Shown here: piece after piece, positions 10,543 through 23,629 of the stretch | Layout: each line of letters begins with the position of its first letter | How positions within the stretch are numbered: position 1 is the first letter of the stretch | Source: Cyanoderma ruficeps | Lineage: Eukaryota; Chordata; Aves; Passeriformes; Timaliidae | Length of the DNA: 64,000 bases | Reading direction: 5' to 3' | NCBI GenBank assembly: GCA_008694505.1 | Contig: VZDJ01007755.1 | Span: 10,996,596 to 11,060,595, forward strand | The notes under the pieces: model-generated | The model's database searches: none | The model's input: the letters and a program-made list of their open reading frames with translations, nothing else | What the model was told of the DNA's origin: nothing | Program-made: the position numbers and the translations under genes

Positions 10543-13374
10543 CAGTGATAGGAACAGAAGAATGCCATGTCTTTACTGTGCCTAGACACAGTGCCATTTG
10601 AACACAAAACAAAATACATAGCAGAGGATGTTTGTGAAAGAGGAGCCAGTCCTCACAGTCACTGTCTGAAGAGAAATCTCTGGCAGTCTTTCGTTCAGGT
10701 TCTCAGACAGCTATAAGGAAATCAAGGGTAGATATCTTTATCATTAAGCAATAAGGCTTGAAGGGAAAAGACTATACTTGTGAATACCATCTCTCTAACC
10801 ATCTCTGATAAATTAACTGTCTTAATCCCTTTTCCCACTCCTTTTTTCCACCCAACCTTTTTTTTTTAGGTGACTACGCCCTTTCACCTGCTTCACCCTC
10901 ACCCTTGCCAGCTTCAGTACTTGGAGCAATTCAGAGAGCCCTGCCAGCAAACCTCCCTCTCCACTGCTGTGCTGCTCCACCTCCCATCTGCTGCTCCACA
11001 GCCTGTCTGAAGGGACTGGGATTGGCAAGGAAGCAGGTGAAACGCTCTGAGAAGGCAGACAGAGGGAAGCAGCAGGTTCCCAGCTGGTAGCAGACAGAAC
11101 AGGACTTAACTTTTCTCCCACGAGACCTGAACAACCTATAGCTAGATGGAGTTGCCCTGCAGTCACTATTCATCTTCCAGAGACATCAAAGGTCTAGCAT
11201 GCCACATTTTGCACTGCTTCTTCAAAAAAGAGTAAGATGCAATTGAAAAATGTAGTAAATGCACTGCATTTTCATGATAAAAATTGAAATTGCCACTGAG
11301 GTGGTGTTTAATAATTTTAAACAAAGCTCTGAGGCATTCTAAGAAAAGAAATACAGGCCAAAGGATTCTTCTGTAATATAATGCAAACCCCTCACTTAAT
11401 AATATGTTAGTGAAGTTTATGTGATTAATTAGTGGAACTTAATGAACATTTAAATATACTGTGCATTTGGCAATCACAGGGCAATATTCTGGTCAATGAA
11501 TGCAATCAAATTAGTTAAGGAACAGTAAGGATTTTTTTTTCCTTAAAAAAGCATGAAAAGTTATCTATTAAAAAACTATGTCTAAAAAATGAAGAATAAG
11601 TACCTGGTATATAGTGTTTGTGTCTGAGGTCACTCTCATTTATAAGCTCACTAGTTCATTGCAATTATAAATTTCATTAATACTCTCACTTGGAGAGGTA
11701 AATAGCTGCATTGCTGTCTCCAAACCAAACCAGGTTTTAGAGAAGTGGTTCCTGAGATCACAGCAGCAAAGTACAATATATACACAATGTATATGCTGAT
11801 AGCAACAACCACACACAGCATTTCACAGAAAGTCACATTTGCCTAAATTTTCTAGGGCACTACAACACAGCAGGATTTTTTCCTGTGATCTTGAATTATA
11901 AACGTATAGATGTTTTGCCAAATTTTATTTTCCAGTCAAATTACTAGAAAACAATACCAAAAAGTTGCAATATATAAAGAAAATATGTTTGAGTCCCATT
12001 GGAAAAGCCTATCAACAAGCATCAGTTTGGGTAGGAATTTCAGCTAGGACAAGCCTCCTAGCCTTTTACTGGAGCAACTAACCATCTCAGCTAAAATCAT
12101 AAAACTTTCTGGAATGCCAAGGTACATGAAGAAAATTTAGATATGAATCAGGTTTATTTAACTTTTATTTAAAGATAGCAATAACTCCTTTGCACTCTTT
12201 GGCAGCCTAGGGGTGTTTGCAAGTTACACCTGTAACTCCCATTATGTAAATGAGATTATACCTACTCATTAACCTCTAGTGTATTAATGGCTAATTATAT
12301 GTCTTATTATTTAAAAGTGGATGCTCCATACAGGTTGTGTGGGGATAGGATGGCTGAATATGAGTGAAGGCTTAGGTGTGTGAAATGAAAAGGTAAAGCT
12401 GTATCTACAAAGGGTTCTTAGAAGTTAAATATTTCACATGAGGAGGATATCCATTACATTATATATAGATTAAAGTAATGTGCAGGTGAAATAAAGACGA
12501 AGCACTGACATTGTAACTTGCAGCAGGCATTTGTTTCAAAGATGCTTTTGGTATCAGGGTGAATTTCTTTAGTGCCAGTTTCATTCTCTCCTTAGAGCAC
12601 TCATATGTACCCTATAGCATGTAAAAGAACATGATGTGCTAATAATAAATCTATTCCTGGCTTGTCTTCTGAGGCAGTAATAAATTCAGGTCATTTTGAC
12701 TGAATTACACAAAATTTGCAGCTACAGTCCTTTTTCAGAATAGAGGTGTTGAAGTACTTTGAGTAACATACAGCTGTTTTACCCAATTATTTTGTGTAGG
12801 GGGAAGATAAAAATATATTTTAAAATATTTCAAGCAGCAATACTATTTACCCATCTAAATGTTTAACAGTGTTTCAATGTGAAGCATTTTGATTCCTGGA
12901 TTAAAGAAAAAATTATTTTAAAATTCTCTTGATAATAAAATATCTTCCTCAAAATCTTATCCGACCTCTTGTTATTCATTTTTTTTGGTTTTTGAAACTG
13001 GTAGAAAGCCAAATGACCCTTTCTACAGAAAGTCCTTTTTCTTGAACAGAACTTCTCAGACGGGGCTTAGCCTGCTGAACAGCATTTAATCACTACCACT
13101 AAAGCACAGTTATGGTGTCATGCAAAAGATAGTGTCACTGAGTCTCTAAGTATGAGAAAGATGATTTGTTTGACTTCATTTTTTTTTCCTAGTAGCACTG
13201 AGAAATCCCTTTAGGCAAGACCCTTTTTTTCTTTCCCTTTGTTTTAATTTTTCCTTAAGCAAAAAGGAGTGGGACTCATTTGCTAGGTGTGTGAGACTTT
13301 GCAGGTCTGGTTTTACAATACACCATTTAGTCTTTGGTGAGGCTTGTTAAACCCTGAAAGAAAAGTCATGCATT

Positions 13375-13680
13375 GACTGAGTGACGCCACCCTGAGGTTG
13401 ATTCCCAAGGGAAAGTAAAGATTTGGTCCTGCCTTACAATCATTAGGGTGACCCAGAACACCTTCTAGCAAGCGATAGCGTACCCAACCTTGGCAAGCTG
13501 CATAACAACATTAAACCCAGTGATGTAATTATTCACTTCTAATATAAAGGGCAGGGTTCCCTGGGAAATCAGGAGCAGGTCTGAGAAATACATTTCACAA
13601 TACAAACGGAGGCAGTTTGTCAAGACTCTAACCTGGGAAAATTAACTTACGAAGCTGTCCTATGCATCTAGTGTGCCCAG
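13375..13680. promoter_or_regulatory. possible conserved non-coding block
   Basis: This block keeps scattered CpGs (GTGACGCC near 13383, AAGCGATAGCG near 13472, AAACGGAGG near 13605, TTACGAAG near 13649) and mixed-complexity sequence with few homopolymers. That differs from its AT-rich neighbours. No protein frame of note is present. The suggestion of a regulatory element is weak and rests on composition only. Confidence 0.18.
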
Positions 13681-14353
13681 TTAAGAATAATTTCACATTT
13701 ATGCAGGGAGGATCTGTAAAGCACTAAATTATCAGGCTTGAACACCTTGTTTGAAATATCACTTTAATTTGTTGTGGCTCAGAGATCTTTAACTTCTTAT
13801 TAATTATGGAGATACGTAATGTAAATATGTACAAAAGTTTAACATAGGAATTTAAACTAAGTCCTACTGACCTGTGAACATAAGAGAAATTTATAGGTAG
13901 AAAATATCTTTCATATAAGCCAATGAGAAAGTCAGCAGCACTCAAGATGGCATATAAAACTTTTCTTCAATGTCAAACTTCTTTTTCATGAGCATTTCTT
14001 CATTTCTTCTTCATTTTGTGTAACCTTGTGTGTTGCCAGGTAACAAATTTTTGCTGTGTAAAGGTACACATTTCCAAATATATCCTTAAATACAAACTGA
14101 AAATATTTGCGTCTTCATTCATTTATACACCGACAACTTTGGATTTGTTTGCAAAGGAATAGCTACACGTGCCAAAGAAGTGACTGTTCTATACCTCTGT
14201 ACACAGAAAAATAGATTTTTCTGCATGTTTGCTTCAAACTGTGGAATATTTGAATTACAGGCCAAGTAATTACCTGATCAGTCTGCTGGGAATGTACATA
14301 TTAGAACAAGTTGTAAAATAATCTCTTCCAAATAGCTATTAAAAACAAAATTG

Positions 14354-14400
14354 CAGATCCTGAGCCAGATTCTCAGCTGTTACAAAGTCTCTGACTTCAT
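14354..14400. repeat. fragment of an old palindromic repeat
   Basis: The stretch GATCCTGAGCCAGATTCTCA, followed by CAGCTGTTACAAA and CTGACTTCAT, matches the arm of a palindromic repeat common in turtle, crocodilian and bird DNA. Its arms read like 'gagccagattctcagctggtgtaaa'. Only one arm is recognisable here. Assigned from memory, not by search. Confidence 0.4.
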
Positions 14401-16199
14401 GTGTGCAAAGGTTGAGCTCCAAGAGAAATTTTACAGTAAAACTATAAATTACTGAAAAATGAGGTTCAGAGTAGGAGCACAGGTGGTGTTCACACCATCT
14501 CCTTCAAATTCCTTTAGGCATTTAGCCTGGCTTCTCTGACTCATGCCTGCCTCCTCTACACTGGCCGTATGAGGAACCTGGGTTCCTCCAAACTGCACCA
14601 GCACAGATGACTAAAGTAGAATCAGACAATGTAAATGCCCTGAATACCACAGAAAGGTCATGTCTTCTGTCAATATATCTGAATTGCTAGAGAGACTGTG
14701 CTTTCAAGAAAAAAAAAGAAGTATCAAACCATTTCATTGTAAAGGTTGTGGTTATTTGGAAAAGCAAATCAGTTGTTGCTCCAATTTCTGCATCACTTTC
14801 TAATTTCTCTGGGATTCTCTTAATTAAAAAGTATCCTGGATATTGTCTTGCTGTCTATAATAAGAAAGATTCTTATTTTCTTCTTTAATGATGGTCTAAA
14901 TCTAGTGTAGTAACCAACTGACTAATACAGGGAAATCCCAATCTTTCAGCTCCATTGTATAATTTATACAATATGTTCAACACTTTCCCACATAATAAAC
15001 GTGGGAATCCCTTACAACCAGTCCAAGGTCTGAGGTTTTTTGTATGAATCATGTTCGCTGCATCCTGGCTTAACCACACCCCCAACTACTTCTGCTGGGA
15101 GCCAAAGAGTTACTGCAATCACCACTGGTAAGAGATAGCATGTGCAAAGGCATTATTTACAGCAGGATGCAGTGAAGATGAGAGACAGAGACTGATAACT
15201 TTATCTCAGGGGTTACCTGGGAAAGACTGCTCCAGGTCTATTTAAAAGAGTAACTTTAAATAATGAATAAATTAAGAGATATTATCATTCAAATATTACT
15301 TCTTGCTATGACAAATCTTTCATGTAACCCTTAGCCAGGTTCTGTTTATTTAAGGTGATGCTCATTTGAATGGTTTGGGAAAGAAGTGCTTTCACTGTAC
15401 CTGTTATTCAATTTGACAGTTCTTTGCAACATGGGAGAGTCATGTTTGAACTTGTACAGAGAAATGTCATTGTCTTGTCTTAAGAAAAGATATTCAAGAT
15501 GCCTCAGATAATGTTCACATGCATTTAGCCTTCCTGAGTAGAAAATTAATGTCTGGCAGAAGTTTCTATGTAAGGGAGAGGGCAAATGACAACAGGTTGT
15601 CCCACTATTAATGCAAAACTGACAATTTTAATCAGCCTTCCAAAACTAATGTATAATTTCTGAATTATGCTCAGTACTGCGAATCCAGCTAGACAGTTGC
15701 CTGTAACATAGATGCTCCACTGTACGTTTATTCCTATTGCTTAGAGCCCTCATAGATGCACAAACAGAGCACAGACATAATCACCTCGTGGTCTTTTCTC
15801 TGTCAGACATATTTCACTTCTTTTATACTGTGTTGTCAGAGGAATCCCAGGTCCACCTTCTGCAATCAGGAACAAGAGTTTGTCAAGGCTTTAGGCACTC
15901 ACTCAGCTCAAATCTGACCACCTGACTTAGACATTTGCTCTGAATCATACTCTGGAAGAACCTCCTAGATACACACCCATCAGTTGACTCCAGAGGGAAC
16001 CAAATATAAAGGCCAGTCAGATAACTCAGCCACCTAAGTCAGAAACTGGATTGTGAATGTTAAATAAAGTCACTCACAGTTATATGGGGGTAAAAAATTA
16101 AGGGCAGAAATGGTTCGGTGCTACATTTGCAAGAGTGAGTGTTTTCCTCTCACTAAAGGTAGTTTTTGGAGTGGGAGGAGGAATTCATATAAGGAATTG

Positions 16200-16221
16200 C
16201 CTTTGCACTATCATGCAAAGG
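16200..16221. other. 8-bp perfect stem-loop
   Basis: CCTTTGCA and TGCAAAGG flank a 6-base loop. The arms contain an ATGCAAAG octamer-like word. It may be a paired factor site or chance. Confidence 0.45.
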
Positions 16222-19200
16222 TGCACTAGTCACAATCCAACCACTTGTTGAATATTGCAAGTTTGCCATGTCTGCATTCACTGCATGAAGCAAGGAGGTC
16301 AGAAGTAGGGATCCCGAGTTTGGTTCTTATCTACATCACTGATTCAGTTTGTAATATTAAACAAGTCAAGTAAGTGGTGTCAGGGAGGCATCACAGGTTT
16401 TCCCACATCACAGAAATGCTGTTTGGCTGAATTAATTTATGCTTATGAAGCACTTAAACTTTTTTTGAGAAGTCAGTGTAGTAGTATGAAAAGGAATTTC
16501 TCACAGGTTCCAGAAGTGCTGGGATCCAGAGGAACTGAGGCAATTAATCAGTGTTCTTACAGAGTGAGAGCACTGTGCCTCTCTGAAAGACAAGCATATA
16601 CAAAAGTTAAGAAATTGTTTATTCCAGCCGTAATAGGAAACTTTTGTATATAATTTCCCTGGTTACTCAGAGGCACTTTAACATCTGTCAGGCCAGGCCT
16701 AGCACTTAGCACACAGATCTGAGGACAGAAACACATGCCCCATTTCCTGATAGCAGCTCACCCGCCACTGCTGCCAGACTCAGGGACCGTGCATAAGACA
16801 CCAGGCTCAGCTCCACCACGTGTAGTTGGGCTTCATGGACCAAATCCAAATTTGTGCAGGTGTAAATGAGAGCCACACAATCTGTTCCATCCTTTAATGA
16901 AATTTCAGTTCTGATTACATGGCACTCTCTTCCTTTTAACCATTCAAGGGATAAGGACTGAAGCCAAAAGCTACTCACCTTCCATTCCTTGCTTCTTTGA
17001 GGCATGCAGTATTTCAATCAGAATCCTTATCAACAGCTCCAAACAGAATTCCCATCCCTTCCCATTCAGACAGTGCCAGTCAGGTCAAACAGCAATCACC
17101 ACAACGTTTAGTGTCGTTCAGGGAAAAGTGTTTAAGGGCATCCACTCTTTGCTTTTAAATCCCTGATTTCAGTCAAAATCTCTCCGAGCTCTGCAATAGA
17201 AAAATTGTATCTTTCACTCAAACACCAGCAACCCCACTCTTCTTTCTTGTATTTAATCATAATTCCTGTTCACTGAGTTGTTCTTTCTCCTGGGTTTATA
17301 CACCTGTGCTTCTCTCCACTTCTACTCAATGTTTAAGCATCTGGTAACATCCAATGCTGCCAAGTTTTCCTATGAGAGCAAGCACACTCAGAGGCCAATA
17401 GTGACACTAATCACTGTAACAGACAATTTCAAATATTGTGTGTTCCTCTTACACTACAGGGACTTCTTTCTCAGCCCAAAGGGAAAAAATAAAAACTGAA
17501 AACCTTAGAACTACCCAAAAATATGTATTTTCAGCTAGTCAGGAAAGATAATGCAGTGATTTTAATTTTATTCCTTACACCTACAGACTCCTACACATCT
17601 ATACTTCACAGCACTTTATCACTTCAGACAGAATTTAGAATTTTTAAAAGGCATGCAGCGCAAGGCATTGCAACTGATTGCAGTCTGTTTCTATCACCCA
17701 AAGAGTCTGGAAGCATAATCAGTGTTGTATTCCTTATCTGCTGTATTTCCTTGTCTCCTTTTGCACCCTGACAGAGGATTAATCACCTGATGGGAATACC
17801 ACAGACTGCAGAGATCTGGTGGGAAATATATTTCTGAATGACTTCACACTAGTCAGAAGTTCATGATGTCTATGATTTATTGTCTCTAGTGAATTTCTCA
17901 TTGCTTTTGAGAATTTAAACTAGTTCAGCTGCTCCTAGTGATGAGGCACAGAATGCAAATACAAGGCCACGGTAACTCTATGAAGCTCATATTTGGAAAG
18001 CAGCTTTTCCAAAATACGCAGAGAAATGATGATTTTAGACCTAAGGAAGAAGAAGAGCAACTTACTTTTCAGCTGTTTCCATATTCTCTTCTGGCTGTGC
18101 TGTAAAGACTTATACATAGGGAAAAAAATGTAGAACTTTGGCCAAAATGTGAAGTCCTCCTTCAATTTTCATCACATTTTTACATGGCAAACTACCTCTC
18201 AGCATACTTCCATGTAATAAGATACACACTTGGAAGAGGAGAAAGAAAAAGAAGGCCAAGATGTCAGGACTGCTCTCTGGCATATTCAGGATGTACCAAC
18301 TGGAAGCTGAAAATGAGAGGAGCTCAGGTAACAGACACTGTTGTACAGATGGGGTTTATATACCCCAGGAGGGTAGAAATGTTCAGTAGGATCATATAAA
18401 AGCAAAGGCAGATGGCAACATTATACAAATTCTACCCTGAATAAGGATTTCAGATTTAGAGCCCTGATCTGAAGGAACAAATATAGCTGGCCATCACTCA
18501 ATGTTTCAACTAATTTTTAAGCATTTTTATTTCTTAATATCTTCCTCACTGTTCAGTTTTGATACTCAGTGCTATGTCTCCTCTTCAGCCTTGAATATGG
18601 TTAGTAATTTCATTGGTCACAAAACTATAGAAGCAATGTTTAGTCATACAAAATAAACACTCAACATTTTACGACCTCTAAATATACTTCTGAAAACGTA
18701 CAGTATCTTCTTTGGCCCAAAAAAGGCTTTAAAGGCTGTCTTCACTGAGCAATGTGATAAAAAGCACCAAAAATATTCAAGATACTGGCAGTGTTTTAAG
18801 TGTTAAAAGGTAAAACACATTTGAGCATGCATGTGAGCAAGGGTCTGACTACTGACTGGTCTGCCCCTGTGTAAAGGGGCATAAAGCCCTACTGTTCTGA
18901 TATGAATAACTGCAAGTGACAATGCTAAGCAAAAGTTCTGGAAAACTAAGGTTACCAAGAAGTCAGTAAGCTATAACCAAGCTAGTAAGTCAAGCAGCTG
19001 TTTATCCATGGTCATATCTATATAAATACCAGAGACTCACAAATTCAAGAGCACAACAAAACCAGAGAACTGTCCTAATGCTTGACTTAGGAGAAAAGAG
19101 ACACTGTGAAATGAATAATTGGTTAGGCTTTCTTCTCTTTGTCACTCCCCTAACAGTCTGGATATGCCTGTCCTCCATTTTGAGAATTTATGTGCTCCCT

Positions 19201-19289
19201 AAAACGAAAAGAGGTTTCATCTCCCTTCAGCTATCACGTTCACCTCTTTCAGAAGGTTTGCTTTGCCCAAATTCTTTGACAAGGAGTGA

Positions 19290-19356
19290 GTGAAATCTCA
19301 ACCTCACTGAAGGCAGTGGGAAATTTGCCATTCACTATAACAGAGCCAGGGTTTCA
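19290..19356. repeat. old palindromic (MITE-like) repeat
   Basis: The block begins GTGAAATCTCAACCTCACTG, continues GGCAGTGGGAAATTTGCCATT and ends AGAGCCAGGGTTTCA. This is the layout of a palindromic archosaur/turtle repeat whose two ends are GTGAAATCCTGGC and GCCAGGATTTCAC. The two ends here are still partly complementary. It is fairly well preserved for its presumed age. The family assignment is from recall. Confidence 0.5.
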
Positions 19357-19402
19357 ACAGAAAGTTTATATCCGTAGAAGACCAGACTGAATCTAGTCCA
19401 GT

Positions 19403-19472
19403 GTTTGTGAAGTGCTTTGAAGTAGAGAGTGTTGCAGCACAGAAAGTATTGGTATTATTACTATTGCTATTG
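19403..19472 (+). repeat. SINE-like 3' tail (MIR/CORE-type)
   Basis: TTTGTGAAGTGCTTTGAAG, then GCAGCACAGAAAGTATTGG, then a (TATTATTAC)-like stretch match the 3' end of old amniote SINEs of MIR/CORE type. These end in 'gtaaagcgctttgag...aagtattattatt'. It sits only 46 bases from the palindromic repeat above. The tRNA-derived head is not recognisable. Confidence 0.45.
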
Positions 19473-19765
19473 AGTACATGACAGAGAAGAAAGGTAGAAA
19501 CCTCAGAGTGAACTGGAAGGAAACACTGATTCTGGAGATCTTTCTCAGAGATCAGTACATGGCATTTTTCTAAACAGTTTCCCTTAAAAGTGTCTAGTAA
19601 AATTCTCTTTCAACCTAAAGACTTTCTTGGCATGTTAATCAGAAGCAGATCTTCCTACCAAGCCCAGCCATCCTTATGGAAAGCGTCCTATCTTTTCCTT
19701 TACATACTTTTCCTGAGTTTTATTACTGGTCTCTAAAGATTAACTTGAAATACTCTACAGAGAGC

Positions 19766-19840
19766 TTTTTTTTTTTTTTTGCCTTTTTTTTTTGTTTGTT
19801 TGTTTTTTGTTTGTTTTTGGGTTTTTTTGGTTTTTTTTTT
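19766..19840 (+). repeat. T-rich low-complexity tract
   Basis: A T15 run is followed by GCC, T10 and (GTTT)-type units, then further T runs broken by G or GG, about 75 bases in all. Hydrophobic Phe-rich frames through it are artefacts. On the minus strand it would be an A-rich tail, but no AATAAA lies just upstream of it there. Confidence 0.9.
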
Positions 19841-22800
19841 CAGAGGCAAAAGCCCACGCTGGAAGGGAAAATCTGTGTTTTGCTTTCAGCCTGTCCGTTC
19901 CTCTGAACTACAGTGTGGCCCATGCACTGCACCGGCCCATGGAAAAGAAAGCCTGGGATCCAGTATTTTTGGCAATTATAAGCTCTTCCATTACTTGTGG
20001 TTGTCGTGTATTTATTACCACCAGACAAGACAACAGTTGGTCATCAAGGAAAAAAAAGCCCTCTCCCATGATCTCATTAACTAGTTTATTCTGCCACAGA
20101 CTCATTCAGAATTCTTTTCAAGTTACATGGACAACACTGCAGTCAGGAAATGTGTTAGCTGCTACCAAAGGAACGAACATTTGGGTCTTGGCTGTTGCTT
20201 CCCCCCAGTATTCTCAGATCACAGTCCCTGCAGTTCCCTCAAACATCTTGCTCATTGGAAAAAACCACTCCCTGTAGGGTTCAGACACCCAAGGACTGAT
20301 CTTCAACTCGTGCAGACTGTCAGGGCTCCCTTAACCTCAGGCAACCCAAGGTTTTAGGCTTCAGAGGATTTATCAGCAACTCAGCAGCTGTGAGAAGAGC
20401 ACAGCTTTAGGTCAGAGAAGGAACAGGCCAGCAGTTGTGAATCAGCCATTGGCACACTCAGCTCGGCTGAGAATTCTCAACCACAGCCTACAGAAGGGAG
20501 TTGTTACATCTTGATTAATTTCAAATTACACTGTCTTCTTTCAGTCTCTACCTTTTTTGGTTATCTCAGTGCACAGCAATGGTCCCAGTGGTTGAGATCT
20601 GTGCAGTTCTGTTCTTAACTCTGATCTTAATCATGTGGCCTGCAATGGAAACAGTGACAAATTACTTCTATCAGTCAACTGAAAAGAAAGGACAAGCTTG
20701 TATAGTCTTCTATATTTAATCAACTACACTACAAGCCAAATAAAGGTGGTGATGCAAAATACGCTATTAAACACTTCGCTATTTAGGAGGGATAATTGTA
20801 GCTACAAAGAAATTTGAAATACCATAACCTAGGAATCTTCCAAAACCAGTTTCTTCTTCTGTTTTTAATCCAGATGTCACTTGCTAACAAGTTATTGCTG
20901 CTGAGACACAGCATATTAGCACTGAATGAATGCACCTATACATCTTCTAGAATGGAATCTGGAATGGATCCGATTTCTATATGAACAACTGTGATCACAT
21001 CTATCTGCACGCAATCATGTCAACACCTCACTTGATGCTCATACAATCATTTTTCAAGAAGTCACTTAGTCTCTCAGTGCTTTGGAGAATGAGACCACTT
21101 CTTTGTAAACTGAAATATGGATCTAAATGCCCAAGTTTATAGAGATAGATTTTAAAACATTGGCAGCAGTGAATAACTGCAATAACAAGAGCAAACCCAA
21201 ATATAACCATCTATTTAAGTATTTGCTCCAAGTATATATGAATTCCCTACTTGAACTTACCAGTAAAAAATGGTATGTTCGGATGTAACATTTCAACCAA
21301 TAAACACATTCCTAAGGGAAGATATGGCATGCTTTTCCACCACTTATCACAGTCAAACACACCAGCTGCATCTGTTCAGGGCAGTTCATATCTCACTTAG
21401 CACTACTTTTCATGGCCTGTGACATAAAAAAGAAGGTACCTGGGCTCACTCTCCATTCTTAGGAAGATCCACAACACTGCACAAATCAGTATTTCCTTCA
21501 TGCCGCACTGCTCTTAAGCATCCATGGGTGATTTCAACACATACTGGTTTTTGACTCCAACAGACCAGGCAGACAAGGGGAGAATTTAGAAAAGGACAAA
21601 GATGGACACAGTATTGATCCCTTTCTGTGCCTTCAAAAACCACATAGGTAGCTTGGGCTAGAGAGGCTTAGCAAAAGGGATACGTTAATGTTTTACCAAT
21701 CTCTGAAATCAGCTGTAACATCCTTACAGATTTAAGGGGGTCGGGATTTCACTCACTCTGTTTTTTCCTAACAGGGAAAGTCTATTGGTTTACTAAATTA
21801 ACTTTTAGTGGGGCTACTTGTTCCTTTCCCAGAATTGGGGGCAGCAGAAGGCCTGGTGCTGGTAAAGCCCTTTGATGTGCCAGCTCTCTACAGCTTCCAT
21901 GTCCTCTCTGCCTCTCAGGGTCACACCTGCTCACAGCCCCATGGCTGGACAGTACCTCACAGCACATCCTCCCTGCCTTCCCTACTGGTGGAAGCACACA
22001 GGCACCCTCTAGCCATGCACCTCACCTTCTCAGCAGCTCTGGAGGCCTGTGGTGGGTCGGCTCCACTGATCAGCTGGAGATTTTGTTTAGAAGGCTTCTT
22101 TATGCTGTTTATGCTGCTGTCAACACCACAAACCTAACACTGCCACCTCGTTGTTTACATACCTCCACTCCAGGACACCCTCTACTAACACTGCCCAGTG
22201 TGTGAGGGTGCAACTTCTCTTTTTTATTTTCATAAGGTTTGTTAACCACATTGCTATAAGATATTCATTCAATTTCACCCAAACAGACCTCTTGCTGTCA
22301 GCATTTAATTATGCTTGCATTCCTATGTAAATAGAGTGTTAGCCAAAATAGAGCTTTTTATAGAAGATAAGGTCAGGCACATCTTTACAAGAAAAGGAAG
22401 CTTTGGAAACTTCTGTGCTCCTGACAAGAATAAATTTCTAAATGCAAGGAGAAAATGCATAGAAATGAGCATGTTCTGTTGGTGATAAATCACAGTATTG
22501 AAAGTAGTACTCTTTATATATCTTTATTTGGAGGCTTAAGAGTACATATTTAATGTGTATATATAAAATATGTCCTTGTAAGACTAAAAAGTCTTTTCAG
22601 ACTTCGATTAAAAAATACTGTGCACTTAAGATCACTTTTTTTAATGATTCACAGTTCAGAAAAGACTTCAACCAAGCTTTTCTCCCAAGCTGGGTATCAA
22701 ATTATTTGACAATCTTTTTCTCAGTTTGGCTCATGTATGTAAACATCTGGAGAAACATTATGTTCTAGCTTAACCACAGATTTTATATCATAAGATAAGC

Positions 22801-23597
22801 ATACAGTTTAAATACTAATTTAAAGCTTAAAATACTGAAATCACATAAATTCAAATAGGTCCCTAGTCTTCCAAGTATAAATGTCCATTACCCTTTCAAA
22901 TAGTTTTAGAAGAATAACACAATCCTTCAAACAAAAATACCAGACCCCACTGTGTTTAGATTGATGGGAACTGCAGCAAGGCTCAGACAATTTTTTCCTC
23001 ACCAACATGAGTCTTAACTCAATTGTCAAGTTTGCTGTCACCTCCAATCTAGATTCCTGTGAAAGGTCATGAAGATCTAATGCATTGGCTCAACTTTTAT
23101 TGTACTGGGACACTGTGGTTAACTTCAGATCTCCAGCTAGCATTCTCAGTAACCACACTGAGAGGTAGAAGTGAAATCACATTGAACAGAGCTATTTCCA
23201 TGATAACAGCTTTTGAAGAACTTGTGCAAGTTTCTGGATGATAAAAAACTGCATCAGCTATTTTGGCTCTTGATTTGGTCACATTCAATGCAGCTGAACA
23301 GAAATTAAGTATCAGTTAACCTGATGCTGCTCCAGAAATCTATATAGAACACAATTTATTGTTCTCAAAATGAGACTTGACAAGTTATTTTCTTGTGGCA
23401 AATTTGTCTTGACAATAAAATTTTGATTTTTCTAAAGGTTCTTATGTTTCTAGTAGTGTCAGAAGTAAGTATCACAATAATTTGGGGGCTGATAGTTCAT
23501 ATGGGTCACCCAAGTTCTTCTTTCTGAGACACCATAAGGAAATCAGAGCAGAATTTGATTTACTATATTTTCACTTGCAAACTTTTAGGTAGCTTAA

Positions 23598-23629
23598 AAA
23601 TGCTTAATGAGGAAGACAATTAAGCATTT
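23598..23629. other. 10-bp perfect stem-loop
   Basis: AAATGCTTAA and TTAAGCATTT flank a 12-base loop. The stem is AT-rich and the loop purine-rich. It is too short for a microRNA precursor, so it is best read as a paired site or chance. Confidence 0.5.

Larger units (their letters stand above)
7956..13374. other. AT-rich unique sequence, no gene seen
   Basis: Over 5.4 kb I recognise no exon, RNA gene or mobile element. The longest frames are about 110 codons: 7965-8300 plus (start is a leucine-type codon), 8574-8882 plus, and 10822-11166 minus. They are low-complexity or family-less. A somewhat GC-richer island of sequence lies at about 10880-11110 but has few CpGs. Homopolymer tracts are listed separately. 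Confidence 0.55.
13681..19289. other. AT-rich unique sequence with one old repeat, no gene seen
   Basis: No exon or RNA gene was recognised. Frames such as 16423-16653 plus and 16706-17017 minus show no domain. Small perfect stems occur at 14954-14972 and 16200-16221. One fragment of an old repeat (14354-14400) is listed separately. Otherwise this looks like ordinary intronic or intergenic DNA. Confidence 0.55.

Noticed and set aside
19792..20277. A 161-codon open frame after a T-rich tract
   Set aside because: The first 20 or so residues are Phe runs from simple sequence. The rest has no domain and overlaps frames on both strands.
19766..20360. A minus-strand retrocopy with an A-rich tail
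   Set aside because: No AATAAA signal sits just before the A-rich tract on the minus strand, no flanking duplication is visible, and birds make few processed pseudogenes because CR1 does not use poly(A) tails.
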